Assembly: GCF_008831285.2 (NCBI RefSeq)
Contig: NC_045144.1
Coordinates: 9,277,886-9,341,885, forward strand
Length of the DNA stretch: 64,000 nucleotides
From: Nymphaea colorata
Lineage: Eukaryota; Streptophyta; Magnoliopsida; Nymphaeales; Nymphaeaceae
Direction of reading: 5' to 3'
Below the pieces are notes generated by a model, which worked only from the letters and a program-made list of their open reading frames with translations, was not told where the DNA came from and ran no database searches. Position numbers and translations under genes: made by a program. Positions 22,201-36,600 of the stretch are shown here, in pieces (the stretch's first letter is position 1; each line of letters starts with the position of its first letter).

Positions 22201-25200
22201 AGATGCGTCTCCTTGTGTTGGAGGACCAAACAAACCTTTGCCTCCATTTGTGCGTCAACAATGTTTAGATATGCTTCATGCTTTACGTCAAAAGAGAATA
22301 CAAAAAGAAATTGAAGATGCAGATGTAGGCTATAATGTGCCTTTGGAAGATGAAGAAGAAGAGGAAGAAGCTTATGAATGTGATGATGAAGACGATAGCA
22401 GTCTAAGAACAGATTTGGAGACCTCAAGAGGTAGAGATCGTAGAGCAAAAGGGATTATGTATGAAGGAGGTCGATCTGGCATAACGGGAAGGAAGAGGAG
22501 AGGCACAACAGATGTTAGGGCCAGGCGTGGTATGCGACCACCTAGTGGTAGAGTTCCTACTGGTAGGTCTAGTGTTGGCTCTATTAAGAGTTTTTTCCCT
22601 TCATATACCAGCCCAGGTGGTCAGCCGCAGATTCGTGCTGCTATGACATCTAAAGATATGCTATATCATGCACAAAAGCAGGTAGGGAAATGGTTTTATG
22701 ATGCATGTATTCCATTTAATGCAGCTAATTCTTTTCAATTCCAAGCCATGGCAGATGCAATTGCTTCTATAGGCCTCGGATTCAAAATGCCATCATATCA
22801 TCAGTTGAGGGGTAAAATTCTTCAGGATACAGTCAAAGAAGTGTCTGAGCATTGCGATGAGTTGAAATTATGTTGGAAGGAAACAGGTTGCTCCATTATG
22901 TCAGATGGTTGGACTGATACAAGGTCAAGAACACTTGTAAATTTTCTTGTTTATTGCCCTAAAGGTACAATGTTCTTGAAATCTCTTGACTTGTCTGATG
23001 TTCCTAAGACTGCTGAGATTTTATTCAATGTTTTTGATAATGTCGTACAAGAAGTTGGACCTGCAAACATTGTATAGTTTATTACAGATAATGCTGCAAA
23101 TTATAGAGCTACAGGAGATTTGTTATTTCAAAAGTATAGAACATTTTATTGGAGTCCATGTGCCACTCATTGTGTTAATCTAATGCTTCAAGATCTTAGT
23201 GAGATGCATGATATAAAATCAGCCATTGACCAATGTCAAGAGTTAACAAAATTTATCTATAATCATGCATATGTATTGAGTTTGATGAGAAAATTTACAA
23301 AAGGAGTTGAATTAATACGACCTGCACAAACTAGATTTGCCACAAATGTATTGACTGTGCAGAGTGTGGTGAAACAAAGAACTCCTTTGAGACAGATGTT
23401 TGCTAGTGAAGAATGGGCTGCATATCCACATGCTCATAAAAGAAATGCTTCTTTAGTTGTGGATATTATATTCAATAACGTATTTTGGGAATCATGTGTG
23501 AAGCTACTGAAGGTTTGTGTTCCATTAGTTAAGGTTCTCAGGTTGGCTGACGGCGAGGACAGACCTTCCATAGGGTACTTATATGAGGCTATGGACAAAG
23601 CAAAAGTGACAATTCGAGACAACTTAAAGGAAAAGAAAAAGTTATATATGCCCATATGGAAGATTATAGATAAAAGGTGGACTGGACAGCTTCATCAACC
23701 TCTTCATGCAGCAGCTTATTATCTAAATCCTGCAATTAGATTTTCTCCTACATTTAAGAAGGACAGAGAAGTCATGCATGGTTTGTTAGATTGTATTAAT
23801 GTGTTAGTGGAAGATTCTACAGAACAAGATGCTGTGCACAATGAGTTGGATCTATATGATAGTTGTTTTCGGAACATGTGACTACCTGTCGCCGTTCGAG
23901 CCAGGACAACGATGCGTCCAGGTAAATACATAGAAATTTTTAATTTACTTTGCATTTGTTACATTTGATTCTTTTAAAACTTTCACATTGATTTGTTATA
24001 TTTTTGTTTAGATTTGTGGTGGAATAGGTATGGGTTTGATTGTCCAAACCTAGCACGTTTTGCAGTCAAAGTCCTCAGCCAGACATGCAGTGCTAGTGGA
24101 TGCGAAAGGAACTGGAGTGTGTTCCAACATATCCATAGCAAAAAAAGGAATAGGCTTGAACATAAAAGGTTGAATGACCTTGTCTTTGTTCGATATAATA
24201 TGAGGTTGAAACAAAGGTAATATAGGCATATAGCTTAATTAATGTTTACATTTTTTGTACAATATATGTATATGAAATTATATACTAACAAATTTTCTCT
24301 TATTTAATGTAGAGAATTAGAAAAATCATTAGCAAGGAAGCACACATCTCAGTTCGATCCTATCAGCTTGGAAAATTTTGACGATCTAGAGCCATGGATT
24401 GAAGAAGAACCAGCTACAATATTTGATGATGAAGATCTTGAATGCTTCAACCTTGAAGCTGAAGCAACAGAAGGCTTTGTTGATGAAGGAGAGTCTGCTA
24501 CTGCTGGTGCTGGTGCTGAATATGTTGGTGAAGATCTTCCAATTCTTGACGATGAAGAAGAAGAAGAAGATGAAGATGAAGATTATGAATGATGAATCAT
24601 GAATGAGAGTCAAGTCAAGAGTGCTTTCATTTTATATGTATCAAAAACTTAAGAGTTATGAATCTATGGTTGTTGAACACTTGATTGAATGTTTTATGAC
24701 TTTATCACTTTATGGCTTATGGCCTTATGCTTTGTTGAATGATATTGTATTATTGTTATGAATTTTGATGTTTATGAATGATGAACGCGTAAGTTTATAG
24801 CAATAATAAGTCTATCATTATCTCAAACATGTTTTCTATGAACAATTTATTATTTTTAATTTTTTCTGATTTATTAATAATTTTTTAAAAAAAATTACGA
24901 TACGGTTACGATACGTTACGATACAGCGTATCTTAAAGCCCGACCGATACGGCTTACGATACGCATTTTACAACATTGGCTCGAAGTGAAAATCAAGAAG
25001 ATCCAACACAGTCATCACGAAAGCAATAATGAAGAACAGAGCAACGATGCACATCGGTATTGGGGTCTTATCTACAGTCGACGACTAAGGGACAGAGATG
25101 CTCACAGTGAACAAGACAACATGACCCACCTTAGAAGATCCCAACGCATTCGTCATCCCATTCACAGGTGGGTTAGCTATGATTCTTTATCACTTGATTT

Positions 25201-28200
25201 TCAGTTATTCATGGCAAAAGTTGACAAGGAGGAAGAACCTACTTCATTTGATCAAGCATCAAAATCACATCATTGGAGAAATGCTGTGAAAGAAGAAATG
25301 GATGCCTTGCATGAATGTGGAACATAGGAGATCGTTCCGAGGCCACACGAAAAGAACGTAGTGGGCTCCAAATGGGTATACAAAATTAAATACAAACCTG
25401 ACGGCAGCATAGAAAGACACAAAGCATGGTTAGTAGCAAAAGGGTTTACACAACAATATGGAGAAGATTATGATGAGACATTCAACCTTGTGATCAAAAT
25501 GGAAACAATTCGCGTGATTATATCATTGGCTGTTGAACATCAAATGAACATGAAGAATGCTTTTCTTCATGGTGATTTAAGGGAGGAAGTATATATGGAA
25601 CAACCTCCAGGATACACAAAAGGAGACTCTCATGCATGGGTTTGCAAACTAAGAAAATCTATTGATGGACTTAAACAGGCCTCACGTTCGTGGTTTGACA
25701 GTTTCTCCTGCAAGATTCAAGAATGTGGTTTTCGGAGATGTCCTCTAGATCACTCTCTTTTCATTTATCGAAAGGAAAATATATTTACTTTACTTCTTAT
25801 ATATGTTGATGGTATTGTTATCACATGCAATTCAAAAAACACATAGAAGAAGCTAAAGTTTTGATGATGCAAAACTTCAAAATGAAAGAGCTTGGTGATT
25901 TACGATTATTTCTTGGAGTGGAGATTGATAGGCACAATAATCGCTTCACATTGACACAACAGAAATACACGTTGGATCTACTGAAAAAGTTAGGTATGTC
26001 TGATTGTAAGCCTGTTGGAACTCCTAGTGTTCTAAATCAAAGACTAAGTGCTCAAGATGGGGAGTTATATGAATATCCTACGCAATATCGAAGTATTGTT
26101 GGGGCACTTCAATATCTTACATTTACTAGTCCAGATATTATATATGTTGTGAATCATGCATCTCAACTTATGCATGCACCTAGAGATACTCACATGGATG
26201 TTGTCAAAAGAATATTAAGATATCTTAAAGGGACAACAGGAGATGGCTTAGTTTATGGTAAGCGTGAAAATATAACTACTGGACATCAACTTATGACATT
26301 CACAGATGCAGATTGGGTTGGAGATCCCGATCAAATAAAGTCCATTTCTGGTTTTTGTATTTTCATTGAACGTAATCTTGTGTCTTGAAGTTGTCGAAAG
26401 CAAAAGGCAGTAGCAAGATCCAGCACTGAAGCTGAATACAGATGCATGGCTGCAGGTACTGCTGAAGTTACATGCGTTAGACATTTGCTAGAAGTAAAAC
26501 GTCAATGTTAATGTATGATAATCAAAGCGCTATTAACATTACCTTTAATCCCATACAACATGGTCGAACAAAGCACATTGAGATTGATCAACACTTTGTT
26601 AGATAAAAGGTGGAAGACAAGGAGATTCAGCCTATTTATGTTCGTACAGATGAACAAGTTGCAGACTTATTTACAAAAGGATTAACAAAGGAAGGATTCT
26701 GGTTTCTAAAAGGCAAGTTGTACATGGTGCAAAACCATGCACAACTTGAGGGAGGGTGTTAAAATATAAATCCTTCACCAGCACGTTGAAGAGGAGTCTC
26801 TTAGGATTCCACCTCCTTGTAGAAAGTGTTAAGATATTTAATGTCCTTATAACATGTGAAGAGTCTCCTAGGATTCTATGTTGTAGTTAATATCCTTGTA
26901 ATATGTGAAGTCTCTTAGGTTTCTATGATGTAGTTAATATCCTTGCTACGTCACACGGATACGGCAGACTGGGTCGAGTATCGGTGTCGACAGGCGGACA
27001 CGGGGATCCCGACACGGCGATACGGATGGATACGTTTTGGATCGGGTCTGGGTCAGACCCGATCCAAACCACTTGTATAACCGATTTTTTAACCCGCGTT
27101 TTGTTTTACGCACTGACATCTACCCTCGACGCTCGACCTTCGTTTACCCTCGACGGCTTCCGCAGCAGGCTGGCAGCACAGTAAGGCAATGGCGGGCGAC
27201 GGCGACCTCTGGCGATCGACGGCGACTTCCGGTGGCGTCCGGCGGCAGCCAGCGACAGACAGGTAAGTGTTTTGTCGATTATTTTCGATAATAGAAGTTA
27301 GGGTTTCAACTTTTATTTGGGGATTTTTTACATTGGGTATTAAAATCTGATTTGGGGATGTTTTGGTTTGAAGATTGGACGGTTTAGAATCATATTCTTC
27401 AATGCTATGTGCGATGTTTTCTTTTTTTTGTTTGATTTTGGGATTTGGGGATTTTGCCGTTTTGGGTGTATAACCGATTTGGGGATTTTGCCTTCGCTGT
27501 TGTTCATGATGCTAGACAATGATGAATACGTGATATCTAGATGGCATTAACATATAATATACCATTCGTGAATGTTCCTGTTCACTGTTCACTATTCACT
27601 TCAGCCTTCTCTATTGTTCATGTTTCTTTTAGTTTTAGGCTTTAACGAACTGCTTCTGTTCCTGTTCACTATTCAATCTGGCAGTACTATCATTTACCAT
27701 TCTTGAATGTTCCTGTTCACTATTCAGCCTTCGTTCTGCTTCTGAATCTCTGAAGTTTTGTGACTGCAGTGCATGTTTATACTTTGTCAGTTTGTTGTAT
27801 TGTTTTATTTCATAAATTTTATGTTCATTATACGTTTTTTCCATTTTTTTATTATGTTTAATCTAGTATGGCGAGCAAAGGAAAAACAGTGTCTCAGTCT
27901 CAAGACTCTCAACCTACAAGTTGTGGTTCTGGATCAGCTACACCTCAGCCACCATTATGGTCATACGTGAATCTAATGGGGAAACCTCCTGGAGGCGGTG
28001 GAAATGCTTTTTTTAGGTGTAATTTTTGTGAGGGACAGTTCAATGGATCATATACAAGAGTGAAAGCACATCTATTAAAAATCAGTCAAAAAGGAATTCA
28101 ACCATGTAAGAAAATCACTAACGAGACTTTGGCTCAGTTGAAGAAAGAACAAAAAGCCTTTGAGAATAAGAAAAGCACATCATCTGGATCTGGTTTCATT

Positions 28201-30554
28201 GACATTGCTTCAATTTTACATGATGATATTCAGAATCCTACCAAAAAAAGAAAAGTTGTTGATGTTCATCAGAAATCAATTAAGGATTCATTTAGTTTAC
28301 AAGGACGGCGAGAATTAGATCTAAAAGTGGCGACATTTTTCTATGCTAATTGCATACCATTTAATGTAGCTAGAAGTCCATATTGGAGAGACTTAGTTAC
28401 ATCTATTGCAAATTCTAACTTGACTGGGTATGTTCCCCCTAGTTCTGAAAGGCTTCGCACTGTACTACTAGAACAACAGATGACTCGAGTGAACAAATTG
28501 TTAAGAGTCTCAAAAGTTCACTTGGGATCAACACGGAGTTTCTATTGTTTCTGACGGCTGGACAGATTTGCAACGACGCCCTCTTATTAATTTCATTGCA
28601 ACTTCAGCAAATGGACCAATTTTCTTGAAAGCAATAGATGCATCTGGTGAATACAAAAGTGTTGAGTATTTGAAAGGATTGTTTATGGAAATAATTGAAG
28701 AAGTGGGGAAAGAAAACGTTGTTCAGCTAATTACAGACAATGCACCTGTATGTAGAGCAGCTGGTATTATTGCGATAGAAAAGAAGTACCCTCATATCTT
28801 TTGGACTTCTTGTGCAGTTCATAGCTTAAATTTGGCTCTAAAGAGTATATGCAATCCACCAAGTAAAGAGCAAGATCCTCATGCTTATGAATTATGTTCG
28901 TGGATTGAAGACTTGGAAAAGGATGTGAGGAACATCAGAAATTTCATAGTAAATCATCAACATGCACTTTCCAGTTATAACAAGCATTCTGATCTAAAAT
29001 TATTAAGAGTTGCAGAGACACGTTTTGCATCTCTAATTGTTATGGTCAAAAGGATAAAAAGGGTGAAAAGTGCATTGATCAGTATGGTGACTGATGATGA
29101 TTGGAGTTTCTACCGTGCTGATGATGATGACAAAGCTCAAGCAATCAAAGGAATGATTCTTGAAGACAAGTGGTGGGATCAAATCTTTTATTTTCTTGCA
29201 TTTACAGAACCGATCTGGGAGATGTTGAGAGTTCTTGATTGTGATAATTCAACGTTGCACTGTGTGTATGAGATGTGGGACACTATGATTGAAAAAATCC
29301 AAGAGGTTATTTTTAAGCATGAAAAAAAAAGTATTGCACTTGAAGATTCAGCATTTTTTTATCATGTGCATAGAATATTGATTGCAAGATGGGATAAAAG
29401 TAGCAATCCTCTTCAATGCATGGCACATACATTAAATCCTAAATATTATGGAAAAAAGTGGCTTACAGGGGGTGTTGGAAGAACCCCACCACATCTGGAT
29501 CTAGAATTATCAACAAACAGAGTAGCATGTATTAATAGGATTTTCATTGATGTACATCAAAATCGCCGAGCTAATGATGAGTTTGAAAGGTTTTCTACTG
29601 GAATTGGAGAAGATGTAGGTGCAACTGTAGACAAAGATAATTATCCATCTTTATCTTGGTGGATTAAACATGGAACTGCTTATCCTACTCTTCAATACCT
29701 TGCTTTCAGATTGCTAGTTCAACCTGCTACATCTTCATGCTGTGAGAGAAATTGGAGTACATATTCACAAATCCACACTATAAAACGAAATAATCTCACA
29801 AGCAAACGTGCAGAAAATCTGGTTTATGTGCATTCTAACCTTCGGCTTCTATCACGGAACAAAGAAGAATATAGGTAAATTAGGTATATGATTTATTGAT
29901 TTAGATGTTTCTCTTCTTATTCGCTAACATCATAATAATTACAATTTTTTTGTCTTGTAGGGAAGGAGAAACTAAATATTGGGACGTGAATGTTGAGGAC
30001 TTTAACTTAGAACAAGAGAATGAACTTGAAGTTGTTAATTCAAGATTCGAAGAACCTTGTATTCCCTCAACATCTTCTATTGTGGAAGAAGAGGAGATTG
30101 GGGAGAACGATGATTTGGGCATTGATGATGACTAGAATGATGATGAACAATGTTTTGTGATGATTGATGAACAATGTTTTGTAACTTTCTTTGAGACTTT
30201 CTTGCTTATGTCTTAGCAGTTATCACTTTTGAGATTGGTGATGAACAATGTTTTGTTTGAGACTTTCTTTATTATCATTTTTAATTTTTTTGAATATAAT
30301 ATTCGCCGTATCCGCGTATCCTAAAATTTTGAAAATGCCGTGTCCCCGTACCCGTACCCGTATCCGTGTGACATAGTATCCTTGTAATATGTGAAGTCTC
30401 TTAGGGTTTCTATGATATAATTAATGTCCTTGGAGCTTGTGAAATCTCCTAGGATTATACGATTGGAGACTCTTAGAATTCTGGAAATGAGATTATAAAT
30501 AGAGGCCGTGCAAACCATTTTGGCTACGGCTTTTTCTCCTCAGCTTCTTCTTGT

Positions 30555-30608
<54 letters not shown>

Positions 30609-33600
30609 TGCGTGAGTACTGTTTTCTGGTTACAAATATTGGTGCTAGATTTCTATCACAAGGGACCGCAGTCCCTTATTTATAATACAAGAATAAAAGA
30701 GAGGAGGGGGGTTGGCTGTTGGGCCATCTCCAACAGCTAGAAATCTAGCCATTGGAGACAGGCCCAACAGCTAGTTCTCCTCTAAAAAATAATAAAAAAA
30801 CAAAAGAAAGGAAAAAGTACAAAAAGAAATAGAAAATTACAAGCATGACCTAAGTACCCTAAACTATACACATATCTATATATATATAAGACATATATTA
30901 GCACACTAATATATGTAATATACATATATATATATATATATAGGAATACATACATTCTAATAGTTAGTGGGTGCTTTCTGGTCACTAACTAACACAATTG
31001 TTCTTGCTAACTATTTGTGGGGTGGTTCCCACACCAAGGTTCAAAATATCAGGCATATTCTTTAGAACCAAGTTTCAAAAGACGGTAGATCCTTGTTTAT
31101 ATGCTTTTCACTTCACCGTTGCATTTGCTGCATAAATAAAGCTTGCTCCAACCTGATGGGCTTGAACTAATCCGAATTTCTTTTGGTCTTTCCCTTGAGA
31201 TTGTCCTTTTTTGTGCCTATGAATTTTATTGGTGTTGCCGGCCTGCTTTCTCTTACATTGCCAACTTTCTTTCGTTTTTTTCACGACAAGGCTATATATG
31301 CTTTTCACTTCACCGTTGCATTTGCTGCATAAATAAAGCTTGCTCCAACCTGATGGGCTTGAACTAATCCGAATTTCTTTTGGTCTTTCCCTTGAGATTG
31401 TCCTTTTTTGTGCCTATGAATTTTATTGGTGTTGCCGGCCTGCTTTCTCTTACATTGCCAACTTTCTTTCGTTTTTTTCACGACAAGGCTATTCATACCT
31501 CATCCTATTTGGTTCTCAGCTTGCATATTAGTTTGGACTTCAGTACCAGCTTAGGGAATTTCAATTATCTTCATGCTAATATCTATGGTGGTGGAGAAAA
31601 ATTGTCTATACATATCCATGAACACAATAGAATAGGAATAGTACTATGAAAGAGCATAATGTGAGATTTAAGACTTCATCTGGTGGAGAAAAGTGACCAT
31701 ACTTCAAGTATATATATGATGATTGATGAACCATAAAGTCTGCAACTACTAGTCATGTCATCTTGCGATATTGCACATTTTGATGTTAAAAGGATGAACT
31801 TGTACATTAAAAGATTACTGCCTTGTTCTTGGGATATCTTCTTTTTGGTTGAACTTTCCTAGTTAGGCTTTCAATGTGATGCTTACAGTTTTAGACTGAC
31901 ATTAGGAGTATCATCTGCTTTTGCTGAATTTTCCGGCCACCCTTGTCCACCATCCCACTTTTTGATTTTCAGATTGGCCTATGCTTATATATAATATAGC
32001 TGCACTCACATGGTTGCTTTTTTTATTGTAGGAGTTTGAACCTTTAATACGGAAGCCTTATTCAATTGTATACTTGCATTCTGCAACTTCTTTACAGCTG
32101 TGAGTATGTTTTACCATAGTCTAAGAAGGGTAAATTCATCATGAAAGTCTTTATGTTCTATCATTTTTATAGGCCTTGATTGTCCATTTTCTCGATGACC
32201 TTTTATTTCTTGGAATGTTAAAATGTAGTCCTAATCTTTCCTCTTTTATGGACACTAATTTGCTGTATGCATCTCTAAAACAACTTATTACCCTTCAACT
32301 TCAATAGGGTTGGGGAAGTTCCAACGTGCAAGGGGATCGTCTGTCCCAACAGGTTAATGATTTCCATTCTTTGTCTTCTACTATTTTGCTTCGCCTTCAT
32401 TTATCAAGAGAAAAAGTGCAATAATGTACTTAACTAGCCAACATATTGAGGCTGGTACCTAAGTGGCAGGATATGGGCAAAATTTATATTCTGGAAGAAC
32501 CGTGAAACGGCTGTTGCTTGATTTATCTCAAGCCTTTATAGACCATCTATAGGTTAAGCGTGTCCATTAGGGACCTTGATGAATGGAATTCAAAGTTATG
32601 CATCTGGTAGTGAAAACATCTGTGTTTTCATCAGCCTATGTCTGGAGACTTTCATGACTAAGACTATTTGCAGGGTCATTGTAGTCAGGGTTTCATTGAA
32701 AAAGTTATTGTTGATAGTCTTATTCCAAAATCTAGTTTGAGTTTTTCCTCGGATAATAAGAAGCGTTCAATTTGTGAACTCTGCAAAAGTATTGTTCTTT
32801 CTTTTCATGTTATCAGTAAAAAGGCTTCCAAGCCATTTGAAATCATATGTTCTGATGTTTGGAGGCCTGCACATGTTCCCTCTTTATCTGGGAGTTGATA
32901 CTATGTTATGTTCATTTACACTTATTCTCCCTATACTTGGATGTATTTCTTGAAGCATAAGCTTGAGGTGTTCCAAATTCTGTGTGATTTTTACTTATGG
33001 TCAATACCAAATTTTCTTGTAATGTCTTGCACTTACAATTTTGCATACAGCTTCTTGGCATCAGAAACAATTTATGAGTTACAGTTTTAGCCCTAAAAGT
33101 TCTTGAACCCTATTATGTTTGTGTGTGTATATTGTTAAGACACTACATCAGAATTTGAAAATAATAATACATATAAGAAGTATATGACTTAGTCTTGCTC
33201 ATGTTTCGAATCAGATAGAAAATGGATGTCCGATGGTTACAAAATTCGCAGTCAAATTAGGAGGCTAAAATAGTCCAAGACCCAGTAAGACTGGGATATT
33301 ATGGTCTTTGGTCATTGGCAAACTTGGAATTTTCAGCCATGACAGGGTAGATTAGTAATTAGTAATTAGCTAATCGATATTAAATTGTTTTAATCATGAT
33401 TAAGTTTAGCTAATGATAGTTTAAGAGCTTAAACACTCAATTAATGACAGATTAGAGCTCTTAAGCTAGGATTAGACACTAAGCTAAACTGGAACTAAAA
33501 TTAATAATTTAAATCTAATTAATTGAATAAACCTCCTCAAGATAGATTAATATTAATTATGATATAATAAGTAATATAAAAATAATAAATTTTGGCTGTA

Positions 33601-36600
33601 AATAGGGGTTGCCACCTCCTTTGGAATGCAACGTGAGGGAGAAGAGGAAGAGAGAGAAGAGAAAGAGAGGAGAGGAAAAAGAGGGAGGACAGGAGGAAGA
33701 AAGAGGGAGGAGAGGAGAAAAAAAAGAGGAGGAGAAAGAGAGAGAAGAGAGCTAAAGTGTTTGTTGGTGACGGAACTTTGGTGAATCCTTACTCTCGCAA
33801 GTTGTGATCACCTAGAGCGTAGACTTTGCTAAGATATCAGGTATAATGAAAGTTATTGCAATTTTTTCGATTACATGTAGAGTTTTAGATTGTTTACCAT
33901 AGAAATTTTAATTTCTTCTCTTAGGCTGCACTTTGCAGCTATTCTTCACGATGTTGATGGATTGGAATCCAGAAAATTAGAGGTGGTAGTGGAGATGCTG
34001 TTGAATTTTCGTCAGAAACCTTGAACCCCCTCGTTTTGTGTGTAGCACATACGAGCAACAAACGGCCTGTGCCATTAGTGTTTGCGCAGCTTAATTGTCT
34101 AGGCTACGTCGAACTGTCCATCGGTTTGTTGTATCGTAAAACTTGGCAGTGGGTTAGGCTATGGCGTGGGACCCAGCTAGCCTTGATCGGCCATGATTAC
34201 TAGTACATCTTGGTTTACTACGAGTCAATTTTGGTTTGATAACCTTGGCCGTACCTAGAGTCGAGATAAAGCCAGGTGGGCAATTGACTACACGAAGGTT
34301 TAGTTAAGATTTTATGTTAATAATACAAAATTAGATTAATCACGTATTTTATAGAGTGCTTAGACTAGCAAAGTTGAGATTTAGTAGGCTTTAACTAATT
34401 TGCACGTTTAAGCAAATGGCTTAAGTTAATGAACTTCAGTTTGATTCTTTGAATACATGTTTATGCATGCATGCCTGTTATTTAGTTGTATTTGTTTTTG
34501 GAAGTACGTGCCACACTCAAATAGGAAACTTGAGTTGTGTTGGTGATACATGCTTGATATCGAGTTCCAAGAGTGAATTGTTTAATGATAAACCTATGCT
34601 TTAGTTTTGAGATAAGCATATTTGATAATACAAGTCGGGTAATGATGATAGATGTGGAAGTACGTTCATGCATTGAATTGATTGATCATGCTGGTTGTTT
34701 ATTTACTTTACGCAAATGTTTGCTCGTGGCCTGAGTTATCATTATGATGTGCGCAACCGCCGAGTTGATGTTTTAAGGGGAAAGTCCAAGAGCAGCCCAG
34801 TATACCGGAAATGAAAAGTCCGAGATGGGCACATGTTGCGACTATAAAGAGTCAAACTCAACTGTAAAACATGAAAGGGACCAGGTTGGGTGGCACAGTG
34901 GTCCGGGGACCCATGAGCGGAACCTTCCCTGAATGCAGGGATTGATAAAGTGCTCCTTCACTGAGCTACTTAGAGTTAGAGGAGCCCATCCCATTGTGAG
35001 GCAATGAGTGTGGAATGTAGCTACTGAAGTAATGCAGTTGAACTTAACAAAATGTGAGTCATGGCAGTAGTTACCCCAAATTATGTCAATACTCAATATT
35101 CTCAGTGACTCAGTGTTTGGGACCGTAAGCTGTGCAACGGTCTGCCCTAAATGCACCAACAAGCTGGTTGGCATCATGTGATCTTACTTAGGCAGGTGCG
35201 TGTGTATGCATCATAAAAACTCATGAGATTCTGAATTGTTTGTTTATTTATTTATTTATTTATTTATCTGCTTTCTTTATTGTTACCGATGTGATTGGTT
35301 TTCATGTGGTTCGTTGGAATGCCGAAGAAATCGGTAAACCAAACTTAGTGAATCTTTTGAATTACGACTCACTAGTGCTGGAGTGAGCTTGCTTCCAGTA
35401 CTCACTCATGATTATTTTAACAATCAATACAATACGTAAACTTAACATTCAAGTGATATATCAGAAATCTTGCTATGATTTTCATTTGTACTCTGTAACA
35501 GTATCAGAAGTAGAGGGGCTGAAGGCAGAGAAATAAAAGGAGCACAGATAGAGGGAGGAAAAGAGGCCAGGGACAAGGAAGATTAACACCAACTGAAAAA
35601 TAAGGAAAAAATGGAGAAAGGGAGAAAAAGATGACAACTCACGCTATTGCGGTCTGGAAGGGCAGAATATATACATGGCCAGACCTTTTGGGAAACCAGG
35701 AAATCGGGCCCTGGTCTGATACCATATTATCGTTGGCCAGTCTTTGGGCAGATAATACAAAGGAGAGAAGTTATGGAAGTAACGACTCCAATGTGTCTCA
35801 TGACCTAATTTCTTTTTTTTTATATGACAACATACAAACATCAATAAGAACCCAAGAAATTACTCAATATTACAAGACACTTGCAAGATATATATGTAAA
35901 ACGCATACCAAAAGAAGTAAATGCCTAGTATGCCTGGGTCTACACCTAATCCAAATAATATGCTACCTGTGCTGCCTTTCAACAGTCCACACCAGCACAC
36001 ATACCTATGTGACATAGGCTTGGGTAGCTAAAGGCTTGCAATCCTTCATGCCCACTCCACTCAAAGCATCAACTATGTTTTTGTGCTGGTTGTCATTTAA
36101 TCTTCTGTTCTGACAACTTCAATTCCAAGGAAACAACACAAGTTTCCAAGATTCTTCAACTTAAATCTCTTGCCCAGAAATGCCTTTGCCTAATTTATGT
36201 GATCCTCTGAACTACCTCCGATAAGAATATTTTCGGTATATATCAACAAAAAGGTAGTAGTGATTGATTGTAGAGGATCAAGGAATGTTCGAGAAGATCT
36301 ATGAAAACCATGTTTTTGGATCTTAAAGGAGAAATTATTAAACATTGACTGTGAAGCTTGCTTCAGTTCATATATTGCTTTCTTTAATCTACACGTGTGA
36401 CCTCTTGAGTTTCCTTCCTTGTGTGAAGCGAGTTGCTCCATGTAGACTTCCTCTTTCATAACTTCATGCAAGAACGTATTCTTGACATCAAGTTGACTAA
36501 GTGACCATTGATGTTCAACAGTAAAGACTAGAGTAACCAGAACAATTTTTATTTTCATAACTAGACTGAATGTCTCATCATAATCTTGGCTAGCTTGCTA

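Larger units (their letters stand above)
20756..26756 (+). pseudogene. Copia-F pol remnant (integrase, RT, RNase H)
   Basis: Integrase (20756-21528) shows FIDSYSRFTWIYF, FQCDGGGEYSS and PQQNGVVERKHRD. RT and RNase H (24987-26756) show VVGSKWVYKIKYKPDGSIER, MKNAFLHGDLREEVYMEQP, a YVDG in place of YVDD (about 25802-25813), FTDADWVGDPDQ and RSSTEAEYRCMAAG. Lesions are many: frameshift near 21085, TAA at 21368, TAG at 25325 where Trp is expected, loss of about five residues in the RT before MKNAF, frameshift near 25840, TGA at 26386 where Trp is expected, and several breaks after 26500. Clearly dead. Confidence 0.9.
20756..30657 (+). mobile_element. Copia-F, old plus-strand Copia split by two hAT transposons
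   Basis: The element starts abruptly inside integrase at 20756 and has no gag, protease or 5' LTR. The pol is cut by hAT-G (21529-24978) and resumes at 24987. A polypurine tract (TTGAGGGAGGG, about 26745-26756) precedes the 3' LTR, which starts TGTTAAAATATAAATCC at 26757 and is cut by hAT-H (26946-30376). The LTR then continues to about 30657 (ending near TTTCTATCA; exact end uncertain). Both hAT insertions have 8-bp duplications of Copia-F sequence, which shows that they came later. Confidence 0.88.
26757..30657 (+). repeat. 3' LTR of Copia-F, interrupted by hAT-H
   Basis: The two halves are 26757-26945 and 30377 to about 30657. The LTR holds degenerate internal repeats of a 50-60-bp unit (TTAATATCCTTGTAATATG and on, GTGAAGTCTCTTAGG). 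It has a TATA box TATAAATA at 30494-30501 and a (TC)n microsatellite at about 30560-30605. Confidence 0.75.

Noticed and set aside
24386-24613. Minus-strand ORF rich in Phe and Ile
   Set aside because: It is the reverse of the acidic tail of the hAT-G transposase.
31142-31531. ORFs starting LQPDGLELIRIS as a GDAP2-like exon, since the family has an LQPD block
   Set aside because: The true continuation (DLGWMK and on) is found at 37645-37714 in correct phase, and the rest of this ORF has no homology. It lies in the tandem duplication.
35644-36017. ORFs around a TCTGATACCATATTATCG word
   Set aside because: The word resembles a primer site complement, but no LTR pair or coding block can be joined to it.
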